Positions 10,634-21,797 of a DNA stretch of 64,000 nucleotides are shown here, piece after piece. The notes below the pieces were generated by a model. The model did not search any database and was not told the origin of the DNA. It saw only the letters and a program-made list of their open reading frames with translations. The translations under genes and the position numbers were made by a program. The stretch lies in assembly GCA_946122785.1 (NCBI GenBank), contig CAMGYJ010000006.1:64667676-64731675 (forward strand). The letters run 5' to 3'. The DNA comes from Linum tenue (taxonomy: Eukaryota > Streptophyta > Magnoliopsida > Malpighiales > Linaceae). Each line of letters opens with the position of its first letter. Position 1 is the first letter of the stretch.

Positions 10634-11973
10634 TGATAGACCGATAATTATACATGTTTTTACCCCTATTCTGAGGCCGTTTGCGACGAGGAATCTCGTG
10701 TTTTAAGCCGATTTCACGCTAGGTTGTGTGTTTATGTCATATTTCAGGTCCCGGCGTTGGAATCGAGGTGGAGAAACGAGTTCTGGGCCGAAAGGAGCAA
10801 GGTTGGGACGAATAGGGCTGAAGGAGGAAAATACCCGGTCAGGTGGCCAAATACCCGACCGGGTATTAACCAATTTTGGGCGCCCGAGAAGCAGCGAGGG
10901 GCCCGGGCACAGCAGTTAAATCCCCGGTCGGGGATTTTGGTGTTGGACCGGGGATTTCCCTCTTTAGTGAAACGGTGTGCTGCAGAATACCCGGTCACAA
11001 CCCAGAATACCCGACCGGGTATTCTGACCGGGTATCGCGACCAGGCAGAGGATTTAAGAGAGAAGAAAGCCAACATTGAAGGGTCCCGAGTTTTTGAGAG
11101 AGAAACCGATACCTAGAGAGAGAAAGCGTCGAACCAGAGTTCTCAAGCGCCATAGATCGATCTTCAACACCATTGGAGCCCGTCTTGAGCTTGGAGAAGT
11201 GCGATTAAACGTCCAGAAGCAGGAATCCAACTTCACAGTATGATTTCCGTGTCTGAATCTGCTTTTGCTTCTTTCTCTATGGAGTAGTTTCCCCATTCAT
11301 CTGGGTATGGAGAACCCTAGATTTGTATGCTAGGTCTGATTGTATGAACCCAAGTACAATGTTTGTGAATTGATTATGTTCGATTGAGGTTTGAATGATT
11401 GAATGACTTGAATCCTGATCAAATTCCTGTTGTTTCTGCTTTGACCTGGAATGAGAATATCTGCCTAGGTTGATAGAGTACCCTTAATCGAAGGTGGCGA
11501 ATTGGTGACTTTAGTCGAGGGGCCAATTCGCTATTCTGTACCGAAGTCAATTCGGTAGTGGAGGTTTGGTTCATTAGGGCCTCAATCTGTTTACTCCGGT
11601 GGAGGTTAGTCGCCCGCTAGAGACTCAGATTGAGAGGGTCTGGAGACCTTTAGTCGAGACTTCAGGCTAATTGAGAACCTTCCGCAGTATAACTTTCATG
11701 AAAACTGAACTTGGCAAATTGCAATTCGACTTAACTGCAGTCTAGGGGGAAACCATATCCGGGTGACCTCTCTTGACTTGACAACAAACCGTTTACTTGC
11801 TTTGTGTTTTGTTTGCTTGAGTTTCACTAAAAGTTCACCGCTAAATAACAAGAATTCACCGAGTAGTCATCATATCTAGGACCCGGGTTGACATTAAAAC
11901 CCGACCCGCTATACTACGCTTTAGGAAGTGGTTATACTTGGCCATTTTCTAGGGTGACAGTAGGAGTGAGTCA
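10634..11973 (+). repeat. 3' LTR of element 1
   Basis: 1340 bp, equal in length to the 5' LTR and about 99.6% identical by eye. The ATCCT duplication follows immediately. Confidence 0.92.
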
Positions 11974-14145
11974 ATCCTCGCACATCTTTATGAGTTCTTC
12001 TTGGCGATGTCTCGCTGTCTCGAGGTTATCTTGAGCCACACCAAGAGAAGTGGCCGCTTCGGTAGCCTCGGCGCGCAGGGCCTCTCGCTCCATGACAACC
12101 TTCTTGGCCGCAAGCATCATCTGCCAAAACGTAGTTAGGCGCCTGTCAGTATATACTCAATGGAACAAAATGAGCAAAATAACGATCGAGCTACTTACTT
12201 GGGCATTTAGACGGCACACCTCCGCCAATGGATCGGCCTTCTCTAGCTCAAGGGGCGCTCGGAGCGCGTCCCCAACGGCTAGTGCCATGTGGATGGCAGA
12301 ACTCCTCTCCAATGCGGCCCGGTCTGAACAAGTTATGGTCACCTTATGCTTCGGTGGTTGAAGCCATTTCTTCATCGACTCGGGCAGTTCTATGTCATCA
12401 TCTAACCGTGGGCGCTTCCCCGACTCACCCTGGGCGCTGTCCACTTTCCTCTTCAGTCTCTGGGACAAGGGCACTTCATCTTCAGCGACGTCCTCCCCTT
12501 GAATAAGGTCGACAATAGGCGCTGAGGCTTCCAGGGCCTCCGTTGCATCGGGCGCCTCCCCAGTACCCAAAGTATCAGTAGGCGCCTTGGGACTGGGAAC
12601 CTTCTTGGGCTTGATCCTCTTTGGAGATTTGCCCTTTCGAGTTGGGCGCCCCTTGCTCACCCCAGGCTCAGGCGCCTGTGTTTCCGTCGCGGAAGACTTG
12701 GCCCGGGTAGAAGTCGCGCCTTTGGAGGAGGTAGCCTTGCCCTTCCCACCGGAGTTTTTGGCACCTTTTCTCGAAGTGGGCGCCTTCTTGGCCACCAACC
12801 CCAAGTTCGCGAACTGGGACTTCATCAACGAAGCAACGAAGGTGAAGTTAGCACCGGCAAAAACAAAAACAAAGGAAACCCGTTAAGCAGGCGCATGGAG
12901 CAGGCGGGAAGAAGAGTAGGCGCATGCAATATAATAGCCCACCGTCACGGTAATATTCATGCAAGACAGGCGTCCGGGCCTCGGTAGACTTAAGGCAAAC
13001 AGGATGCAAAGAAAGAAGCCGGACGCCTTCCTTCTCCGCGTCCGTCAAGGTTACCTCGATGTTAAATGCCTCGTGGTCACCAAACACCCATCCCCTTGTG
13101 AAAGGGGCGCCACTTTCATAAAACGACTCTTTACGTGGTTTCATGAAGAAGAAGCCCCTAAACCACTCTCTGCCTAGCTTAGGCGCCTCTTTTAAGAAGT
13201 GGCCGGGGATATCTAGGCGCCTCTGAAGCGAGAGGCAGTTGTTACTATACTGCATCTTAAAGAAGTGATGAAAAAGATTAAACGAGGGCTCGACGTTATG
13301 TTGTCGACACTTCAGTCTAAACAGAATATGGATAAGAAAGACCGAGGGTGATAGGCGCCCAATGGAGCATTTGCATGTCGACAAAATGCCTTCAATAATC
13401 GCGTCTAAGGGAAAGCGGAGCCCAAATCGGAAGTATTCCGGATAAATGCCAAGCCAACGGGGACCAATTACCCCAATGCGAGCCACGCGGGACGCGGGCG
13501 CAAAAGAGCAGGTGAGGGGAAGTTGTAGAGAGATGGCCAAGTTTTCTAATTCAAGCGCCTTTATAGTTGAAACCTGATCGGGACCAGCTTCGACCGCGGT
13601 CAGGTGGCTGGTCTCGGTAGGCTCCTGGCCAGAGGGGAAGGTATCCACCCATCTCCTCATCTTCACGGATCCATCCGAGGGGACGCCTGAATCAGATGAC
13701 ATCGGAGACATCGCTAATTCAGCCAAAGGGGGAGATCCGGGCGCCGCGCCTAAAAGGTTCGAGGGAAACGGCCACATCAAGCCTACATTCTAATGGTTGA
13801 GGGCGCCTAAAAAAAAAAAACTTATAACCACTTACTCGGAGCAGGGTTTGAGGGCGCTGCCGAGCCGGGCGCACCACTGGTCGCTGGCGCCTTCGAGCTA
13901 GGAGGTTCCTCCACCACGACCGTATTCTCCTTTGCGGTAGATGCTTCAGGGGCGTCGGCCGTAATTGTCGCGGTTGCGTCATCACTTGAGAGCGCCTGCC
14001 TCTTATTGCGAGATGTCCAGCCGCCGGCCTCGCGGAGGGGATCGGGAGAGAAGTGCTGCGCCAACACGGAGAGAACATCGGGCGCCGTGCCGGTGTCCTT
14101 CACCACGTCAGGAGAGGGGGCGCCTGAGCCAGAACGGCGGGACAT
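11974..14145 (-). pseudogene. Antisense gene of the outer element: N-terminal, gypsy-type transposase-domain and basic exons
   Basis: Read on the minus strand from an ATG at 14145, exon 1 is low-complexity, rich in A, S and P, and ends near 13836 at GTAAGT. A short intron of about 53 bp leads to a second exon (about 13782-12943) with the domain known as gypsy-type putative transposase (RIGVIGPRWLGIYPEYF and following). A third part (about 12830-12199) is rich in K and S and looks nuclear. A 78-bp intron leads to an exon from 12120 that is broken by element 1 at 11973 and continues at 4490. Exon 3's acceptor was not located. An upstream in-frame start at 14280 is possible. Function is unknown. 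The gene is disrupted here. Confidence 0.7.
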
Positions 14146-14280
14146 TTTTCGGCACTTATTTGATGTTACAACAGGCGCCCAGGCGGCTAGGTTTAGAGAG
14201 AGGAAGTTAGAGAGAGAGGGGTTTCGCAAAAATGAGAGGAGGGGAAAGCGACCGGCGTATTTATATGAAGAGGAGCTCAA

Positions 14281-14714
14281 CGGTCAGATGTGGGAATGCG
14301 CGCCCGACCTTAGGATTAAATCCTCACCGTCCATTCCAAATTTAAAAAAAAAAAATTCAAATTTGGAAATGCACGGTGAGGGGGGCGGGTGTATAGATGG
14401 ACGCCTGCTAGTCGGAAAAGGTTGGGCGCCTGATACAGGAGGTCCATAGGCGCCGCCTATCACGTAGAATTGGCGGGAGAATGGGCGTTTTAGAGCAGTG
14501 CGGCAAAGGCTTCGACAGGGGTAAAGGGAAATAGTGGAAGGCGGAGAGGGAAGTCGAAAAAAAAAGGGGAAGAAAATTATTCACGAGTTCTCAGTGGTGG
14601 ACGCAGGCAAATGTCAATATAATGGTAGACACAGGGGGACAAGAGAGTATGGAGGAAGCGCCTATAGGGGTGTACACGGAGAGAGACACGGCTGCGAGGA
14701 GCGCACAGGTATAG
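14281..14714. repeat. 3' region of the outer element with tandem units, split by element 2
   Basis: No gene is seen. Units of about 90 bp containing GACACAGGGGGACAAG and GGAAGCGC occur near 14625-14714, and another starts at 21798 just after element 2. The array was therefore split when element 2 inserted. Confidence 0.6.
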
Positions 14715-16192
14715 TGATAGACAGTTATTTACACATGTTTTCACCCCTGCTCTTACTCCGTTTGAGGTATTGATTCTCGTGTTTTAGGCCGATTTCACGC
14801 TAGGTTGTGCTTGTTTATGATATTTCAGGTCCTAGTACGTGAATGGAGGCTTGGGAGCGAGTTTGAGGTCGATTGGACAAGGATCGGACGCATGGCGAGG
14901 TTCTGAGGAAGTCGCACGGGCACACCCACAACCCGCACGGCCGTGCAAGTGACCAGTTTGGCCGTGCGGGATTGTGCGTGGGCACGCACGGCCGTGCAAG
15001 TAACCAGTTTGGCCGTGCGGGATTGTGCGTGGGCACGCACGGGCAACCCATCACTATGCATGGCCGTGCAACATACAATCCTGGCCGTGCGGGATTTTGC
15101 GTGGCCACGCACGGGCAAAAGTGGAATCCGCACGGCCGTGCAAAGTGCAATCCTGGCCGTGCGAGATGGCTGAGGTTCGACTTAATGGTACGCCGCGTTT
15201 TGGAGTGCACGGCCAGAATGGTGATGTGCACGGCCGTGCACCCTGGCCGTGCGAGTCGGGAAAGTCTGGTTTTTAAGCGGATTCCGAGCCAAACAGAAGG
15301 GGATTCGAGTTTTTGAGAGACAGAGCGGTTCCTAGAGAGAGAAAGCGACGAACAAGAGCCTCCAAGTGCCCTAGATCGATCTTCAACACCATTGGAGCTT
15401 GGTTTGAGCTTGGAGAAGTGCCGATTCAACGTCCAGGAGCAGAAATCCATCTTCACAGTATGATTTCCGCGTCTGATTCTGCTTTTGCTTCTCTCTCCAT
15501 GGAGTAGTTCTCCCATTCATCTGGGTGTGGGAAACCCTAGTTCTGTATGTTAGGTTTGATTGTATGAACCCAAGTACTGTCTCTATGAATTGATTATATT
15601 CGATTGAGGTTTGAATGATTGAATGGCATGAATCCTGATCAAATTCCTGTTGTTTCTGCTTTAACCTAGAATGATAATATCTGCCTAGGTTGATAGAGTA
15701 TCCTTAATCGAAGGTAGTGAATTGGTGACTTTAGTCGAGGAGCCAATTTACTATTCTGTACCGAATTCCATTCGTTAGTGGAGGTTTTGTTCATAGGGCC
15801 TCAATCTGTTTACTCCGGTGTAGGTTAGTCGCCAGCTAGAGACTCAGATTGAGAGGGTCTGAAGACCTTTAGTCGAGACTTCAGACTGTTTGAGAACCTT
15901 CCGCAGTATAACTTTCATAGAAATCGAACTTGGCAATTACAATCCGGCTTAACTGCAGTCTAGGGGGAACCATATCCGGGTGACCTCTCTTAACCTGAAT
16001 ACAACCGTTTAGTTGTTTTGTTTGCTTGTTAGTTTAGAACTTCATTAAAGTTTCATTGCTAGATAATACGAATTCACTGAGTAGTCATCACATCTAGCCC
16101 CCGGGTTGACATTAAAACCCAAACCCGCTATACTACGCTTTAGGAAGTGGTTACACTTGGCCATTTTCTAGAGTGACAGTAACAGCGAGTCA
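14715..16192 (+). repeat. 5' LTR of element 2
   Basis: 1478 bp. At 14930-15250 it carries an array of GC palindromes based on GCACGGCCGTGC and GTGCGTGGGCACGCAC. It is longer than its partner because the 3' LTR lost the segment equivalent to 15573-15738. Confidence 0.9.
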
Positions 16193-16198
16193 AGTTTT

Positions 16199-16216
16199 TG
16201 GCGCCGTTGCCGGGGA
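16199..16216 (+). other. Primer binding site, tRNA-Asp type (element 2)
   Basis: TGGCGCCGTTGCCGGGGA, identical to element 1, 6 nt after the LTR. Confidence 0.9.
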
Positions 16217-16345
16217 CGGCTAGGTTGTTGAAGAAAAGTGATTTCTGTTACTTTAGCATTTTCATTTTTTGCATTGAGTTTTTGTTTTTTTTTCCCCACT
16301 TGTGCCTTCACGGGTTTGCATTGCTTGATTGTGTGCAGCTAGTGC

Positions 16346-19207
16346 ATGACCCGTAGCCAGTCGGGAGGTTTACTGCCGTTGAATCCTGAGATTGAGCGCA
16401 CCTGCAAACAACTTCGGAGACAACAGCAAGCTAGACTGGCTATGGTGGAGCGCCGAGACGGCCAATTGACCAGCGACTCCGAGGACGAGCACGAGATGGA
16501 AGGCGATCAGAACCCGCCTCCTCAGAACCAGATCCTGGGGAACGACCCAAACCCCCAGGGAGCTGGCCATCATCATCCACCACCACCGGGTCCCACTTTG
16601 GAGTACTTCTATACTCCAGGGATTGCTGACATCCGCCCGGTCATCCTCTATCCGCCCATTCCTGCAAACAACTTCGAGATCAAGCCATGCTGGATTCAGC
16701 TCATCACATCATCTATCCAGTTCCATGGCTTGAAGGATGAGGAAGCCCGGGCACACCTTTTCCGTTTGCTGTAGCTGACGAACGGGTTCAAGCTGAATGG
16801 TGTTCCGGATGATGCAATCCGCCTTCACCTCTTCCCCCATTCTCTGGCGGGGAATGCTAAGAGGTGGTTGGAGACCCAGCCCCCACTGTCCATCACTTCT
16901 TGGGACGATCTGGCGGATAAGTTCGTGCACAGATACTATCCGGCATCGAAGACTACAGAGATTCAGCGGGAGATCACTCACTTCCGCCAAGAGCCAGATG
17001 AGTCCCTTCGTGATGCATGGGAGCGGTACATGGGATACTTCTGGCAGTGTCCCCATCATGGCTTCAACGATGCTTTCACAGTGGGGAACTTCTACAGTGC
17101 CCTCACCCCAGACAGCCAGAGGGTGATCGAGTCTCTATGCCCAGGAGGGGATATCCTTACTAAGACTCCACCCGAGCTGAACCAGATGATCAGTACTTTG
17201 GCTGCCCGCGATCATTCCTGGGGACAGAGCAGCAGAGGCAGGCATTCCCGGGACCGTGGTGTGCATGCCATGGAGGCCAGATCCGGGTTGGAGCAGCAGG
17301 TGGCTGAGTTGGTGCAGACGTTGAAGCAGCCCAACAGTCTTCTTCCAGGCCGAGGTGTAGCTACGCCTCCAGTAGCTCAGTGTCAGTGGTGTGAGAGCCC
17401 GAACCACCTGGTGGAAGATTGTCAATCTATGAGGGAGTCCTCCACTCCCCAAGAGCAGGTGGCCTTCATCGCCAATGCTCGGCGCCTCGACCCATACAGC
17501 AACACCTACAATGAAGGATGGCGCCAGCATCCCAACTTCGCCTGGAGCAGCAACACCAACAAACCACCTGGTTTCCCAGCACCAGCAGGTGGTTTTCAGC
17601 AGAGGCAGCCCTTCCAGGATAGGCAGGGGCCACCACCACAGCAGCAGACCTACCAGCCTAGGCAAGGGCAGCGAATCCAGCAGCCCCAGGGCCAGTTTGC
17701 TCAGCCTCCAGCAGCCGCAGCTCCAGATAATCAGATGACCGAGCTGAAGAACATTTTGGCAGCATTCATGACCACCAGCCAGGCAAGTATCACGAGGATG
17801 GATCAGACCATAGCTTCACTGGAGGCAGGCCAGAGAACCCTGGAGGCAGGACAGAGGAACCAGGGAGCCATTCTGCAAGATTTACAGAACCAGGTTGGCG
17901 CCATAGCTCGCCAGATTACTACTCGGGCCCCGGGGACTCTACCTGCCACCACCATCCCCAATCCACGGGACCCGCATGAGACCGCACATGCCATTTTCAC
18001 CCTGAGCGGCAGGCCTACATCAGTTGATCCTGCCCCGACCAGGCAGGAGGAACCACTACCTGCTTCAGCACTTCCAGCCGGTGATGCAGAAGTGCGGGTG
18101 GAGAAGGAAGCCCCTGCTCCCAAGCCACAACCAGTGGTGAAGGAGCACGTACCCCAGCTTTCCTTCCCCACTCGCCTTCACAAAGACAAGTTGGAGACTG
18201 AGTTTGCCAATTTTATGGCAATGTTGAAGCAGCTCAACATCAGCGTACCATTTGTGGAGGCACTGTCGAAGATGCCCAAGTACGCGAAGTTCATGAAAGA
18301 TCTCTGCACCAACAAGAAGAAACTTGGGGATCTCTCGACAGTGCTACTGAGCGAGGAATGTTCTGCCATCCTGCAGAACAAGCTGCCCGAAAAGCGCAAG
18401 GATCCAGGGAGTTTTACTATCCCTCTTACTATTGGCAGCATGCATGTAGGAAAGTCCTTGGCGGACCTAGGAGCTAGCATTAATGTCATGCCATATAAAC
18501 TGTTCAAAAAGCTAGACCTAGGTGAACTTAGCCCTACTAGGATGAGCATTCAACTAGCTGATCGTTCCGTTGTGCATCCTAGGGGTATCATAGAGGATCT
18601 GCTGGTTAATGTTGGTGCATTCACATATCCTGTTGATTTTGTTATTCTGGATATAAATGATGATGTGGATGTGCCTTTGATTCTGGGTAGACCATTTCTT
18701 GCCACCGCCAAGGCACTGATTGATGTGCATGATGGTAAACTGATTTTGCGTGCTGGAAATGAACAGGCTATTTTTCCTGTGACTGAGTTTGATCATTGTG
18801 CTATGATTTCTGTATCGCCTGTGCATGCTATTTCTGATCAGGTACACGAGCCTGTCATGTATCCTTCTGCACCTCTCATTTTGCAGGACCCTCCTATCAT
18901 TCCTTCGCCGCCACTCCATCCAGCCTCGCCTCCGAACAAAAAGCTCAAGGAGGAGTGGCGACCGAAGCCGCAGGTGGCTAAGCCTGCACGGAAGAAGAGT
19001 GGAGACCACTATGAGCTGGTCCCACCCCCTGCACCACGACCACCCTGGCCATCCGAGTACTCACTCGCCTGCATCTTGCCGGATGGCCAGGTCGAGCTGA
19101 CCACTACTGGTGGTTGCAACCGTCGGGTGCACGGTCACCACCTGAAGCTGTACCTCAAGAGCGAAGTGGATCCGCTCTTGGAGGCACCTGTTCAAGCACC
19201 TCGCTGA
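16346..19207 (+). pseudogene. gag: Gag-protease frame with one nonsense codon (element 2)
   Basis: The same architecture as element 1: gag core, CCHC knuckle (CQWCESPNHLVEDC), Q-rich linker, protease motif DLGASINVM, and the pol-like tail. A single TAG at 16772-16774 stands where the other copies have CAG, after 142 residues and inside the gag core. The rest of the frame stays open in the same phase to 19207. The N-terminal 60 residues are more diverged from elements 1 and 3 than the rest. One C-to-T change makes this copy defective unless the stop is read through. Confidence 0.85.
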
Positions 19208-20446
19208 GTATCCACCATGGGCGTCCAGCTAAACGACGGTAAAGAAGCGCTTGTGGGGAGGCAACCCCACCACGGGTTGACTTTCTTTCTTATGTTTCGA
19301 GTCGGATTGCGGTTTTGTTTTGTTTTGGTTTGTTTCCTTTGTTCTGGATGATGTCTTATTGGGCTGACATCGGACCTAACATATTCTGGTTGAGCTCTTC
19401 TGTCCCCCTTGAGCTGTGCTGTGTTCCCGACTGGTCCATTTCCAGTCTCCTGCAGTCCGTGCATACCGGTAACATCGTTCCCCTTTCCTTCCCTCTTCTC
19501 CATTGAGGGCAATGTCGATCTTAAGTGTGGGGGGGATGTTTATCTTTTGACTGCATTAGATCTGTTTGTGTGCTTGGAGCCTAGTCCACTGTCCAAATTT
19601 TTAAATTTGAGGGCTCCAAGTACGTGTTCCTTGCAATTACCTGCTCAGTATGCTTTGAATTGACAGTCGCTGTAGTGATTTGCAACCTAGGGAGGTAGTG
19701 TAGCACTATGGAGGATGTTGATGCATTTAAGAAGTCTCATTTCTTCTTCATAGTGTGTTGGTTGATTGAGTGAATTAGTGATCTTAGGACCCTTGAATTG
19801 TGTGGTGTTGTGGACTCTCTGCCTGTCATGGACTCTTGTATCATGTTTTGAATATAACAGGTGCTCGAAAATGTGCTTTAAAATAACGTCTCCCGTGCGA
19901 ATAGGGCGAAAGTGTGTAAGGGGAGACGGGAATCCGTTCCCAATTTCCACCTACTACCTCCAGCCCCCTTACATGTCTTTCCCCCGCACGAGGCTCGAGA
20001 CAACTGCTCCTGGCATGGCCGGTAAGAGCCGGGCTCCCGCAAAACCTTTTCTAGGTGGGAGCCCCCGTTTTCTGCAAAAACGGGTTGGAACCCTTGGAAA
20101 AAAAAGAGAAAAACAGAAAAACAAGCAAAAAGAAGAAAGAAAAGGGGTTCCAACCATCTCCAAAAAGAAAATCGAGCACCTTGAAAAATGTGAGTCCATG
20201 ATCTTTTGTTTTTGAGAGTCTCCTCATCCACGATTCATTTGTCCTCAGTTCACTATTTGCCATGATGCTGACTCGAGACTAGTGCTCTCGCCGAAGAAGT
20301 TATGAGATGACTTGTGCGTCGGTTGACCTCGTAAGTTGCTAAATGATCTAGGAAGTCCTCTACCCACGATCGAGGTTGTTTGTTGCTACAGAGGTCTGGA
20401 GAGTTGCATTGGTTTGAGATAGGTTAGCTTGGGGACAAGCAAACGG
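19208..20446 (+). other. 3' non-coding region of element 2
   Basis: It holds the hairpin GTGGGG-AGGCAA-CCCCAC at 19253-19270 and the internal tract TTAAGTGTGGGGGGG from 19521. From about 19620 to 20400 it is unlike element 1 and has an A-rich stretch at about 20095-20165. No sense gene is seen. Confidence 0.65.
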
Positions 20447-20463
20447 TTAAGTGTGGGGGAGTT
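20447..20463 (+). other. Polypurine tract of element 2
   Basis: TTAAGTGTGGGGGAGTT directly before the 3' LTR, identical to element 1. Confidence 0.8.
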
Positions 20464-21797
20464 TGATAGACCGTTATTTACACATGTTTTCACCCCTGCT
20501 CTTACTCCGTTTGAGGTATTGATTCTCGTGTTTTAGGCCGATTTCACGCTAGGTTGTGCTTGTTTATGATATTTCAGGTCCTAGTACGTGAATGGAGGCT
20601 TGGGAGCGAGTTTGAGGTCGATTGGACAAGGATCGGACGCATGGCGAGGTTCTGAGGAAGTCGCACGGGCACACCCACAACCCGCACGGCCGTGCAAGTG
20701 ACCAGTTTGGCCGTGCGGGATTGTGCGTGGGCACGCACGGGATTGTGCGTGGCCACGCACGGCCGTGCAAGTAACCAGTTTGGCCGTGCGGGATTGTGCG
20801 TGGGCACGCACGGGCAACCCATCACTATGCATGGCCGTGCAACATACAATCCTGGCCGTGCGGGATTGTGCGTGGCCACGCACGGGCAAAAGTGGAATCC
20901 GCACGGCCGTGCAAAGTGCAATCCTGGCCGTGCGAGATGGCTGAGGTTCGACTTAATGGTACGCCGCGTTTTGGAGTGCACGGCCAGAATGGTGATGTGC
21001 ACGGCCGTGCACCCTGGCCGTGCGAGTCGGGAAAGTCTGGTTTTTAAGCGGATTCCGAGCCAAACAGAAGGGGATTCGAGTTTTTGAGAGACAGAGCGGT
21101 TCCTAGAGAGAGAAAGCGACGAACAAGAGCCTCCAAGTGCCCTAGATCGATCTTCAACACCATTGGAGCTTGGTTTGAGCTTGGAGAAGTGCCGATTCAA
21201 CGTCCAGGAGCAGAAATCCATCTTCACAGTATGATTTCCGCGTCTGATTCTGCTTTTGCTTCTCTCTCCATGGAGTAGTTCTCCCATTCATCTGGGTGTG
21301 GGAAACCCTAGTTCTGTATGTTAGGTTTGATTGTATGAACCCAGGAGCCAATTTACTATTCTGTACCGAATTCCATTCGTTAGTGGAGGTTTTGTTCATA
21401 GGGCCTCAATCTGTTTACTCCGGTGTAGGTTAGTCGCCAGCTAGAGACTCAGATTGAGAGGGTCTGAAGACCTTTAGTCGAGACTTCAGACTGTTTGAGA
21501 ACCTTCCGCAGTATAACTTTCATAGAAATCGAACTTGGCAATTACAATCCGGCTTAACTGCAGTCTAGGGGGAACCATATCCGGGTGACCTCTCTTAACC
21601 TGAATACAACCGTTTAGTTGTTTTGTTTGCTTGTTAGTTTAGAACTTCATTAAAGTTTCATTGCTAGATAATACGAATTCACTGAGTAGTCATCACATCT
21701 AGCCCCCGGGTTGACATTAAAACCCAAACCCGCTATACTACGCTTTAGGAAGTGGTTACACTTGGCCATTTTCTAGAGTGACAGTAACAGCGAGTCA
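20464..21797 (+). repeat. 3' LTR of element 2, with internal deletion and 22-bp gain
   Basis: 1334 bp. Compared with the 5' LTR it lacks 166 bp (junction near 21343) and has 22 extra bases in the palindrome array near 20740. The two changes account exactly for the 144-bp length difference. Confidence 0.88.

Larger units (their letters stand above)
4496..11973 (+). mobile_element. Athila-like gag-only LTR retrotransposon, element 1 (complete, 7478 bp)
   Basis: Two 1340-bp LTRs begin TGATAGACCG and end GAGTGAGTCA. A 5-bp duplication ATCCT flanks it at 4491-4495 and 11974-11978. The PBS matches tRNA-Asp and a purine tract precedes the 3' LTR. The internal region (4798 bp) has one long frame with gag and protease and lacks RT, RNase H and integrase, so the element must rely on enzymes from a relative. 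Gag sequence (NNFEIKPGWIQL, QFHGLKDEEARAHL, CPHHGF), tRNA-Asp priming and LTR length place it in the Athila lineage. It is inserted in the antisense gene of the outer element. Confidence 0.92.
14715..21797 (+). mobile_element. Athila-like gag-only LTR retrotransposon, element 2 (7083 bp)
   Basis: The ends are TGATAG and GCGAGTCA, with a 5-bp duplication TATAG at 14710-14714 and 21798-21802. The PBS is the same tRNA-Asp type at 16199-16216. The internal organisation matches element 1: one gag-protease frame, a post-gag hairpin, an internal purine tract and no pol enzymes. The LTR families of elements 1 and 2 differ in their palindrome arrays, and their 3' non-coding regions differ from about 19620 on. 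It is nested in the 3' region of the outer element. Confidence 0.9.

Noticed and set aside
11974..12828. Plus-strand open frames within the antisense gene region
   Set aside because: The minus strand shows coherent domains, splice sites and K/E-rich composition. The plus-strand frames are shadows.
13807..13835. 29-bp intron ending at the poly-T/AG near 13807 in the antisense gene
   Set aside because: Too short for splicing in plants. An acceptor at 13783 gives a 53-bp intron and keeps the frame.
14815..15516. Open frames with repeated ARPC or GRAG words in the LTR of element 2
   Set aside because: They result from translating GC palindromes and occur on both strands. No start context or domain is seen.
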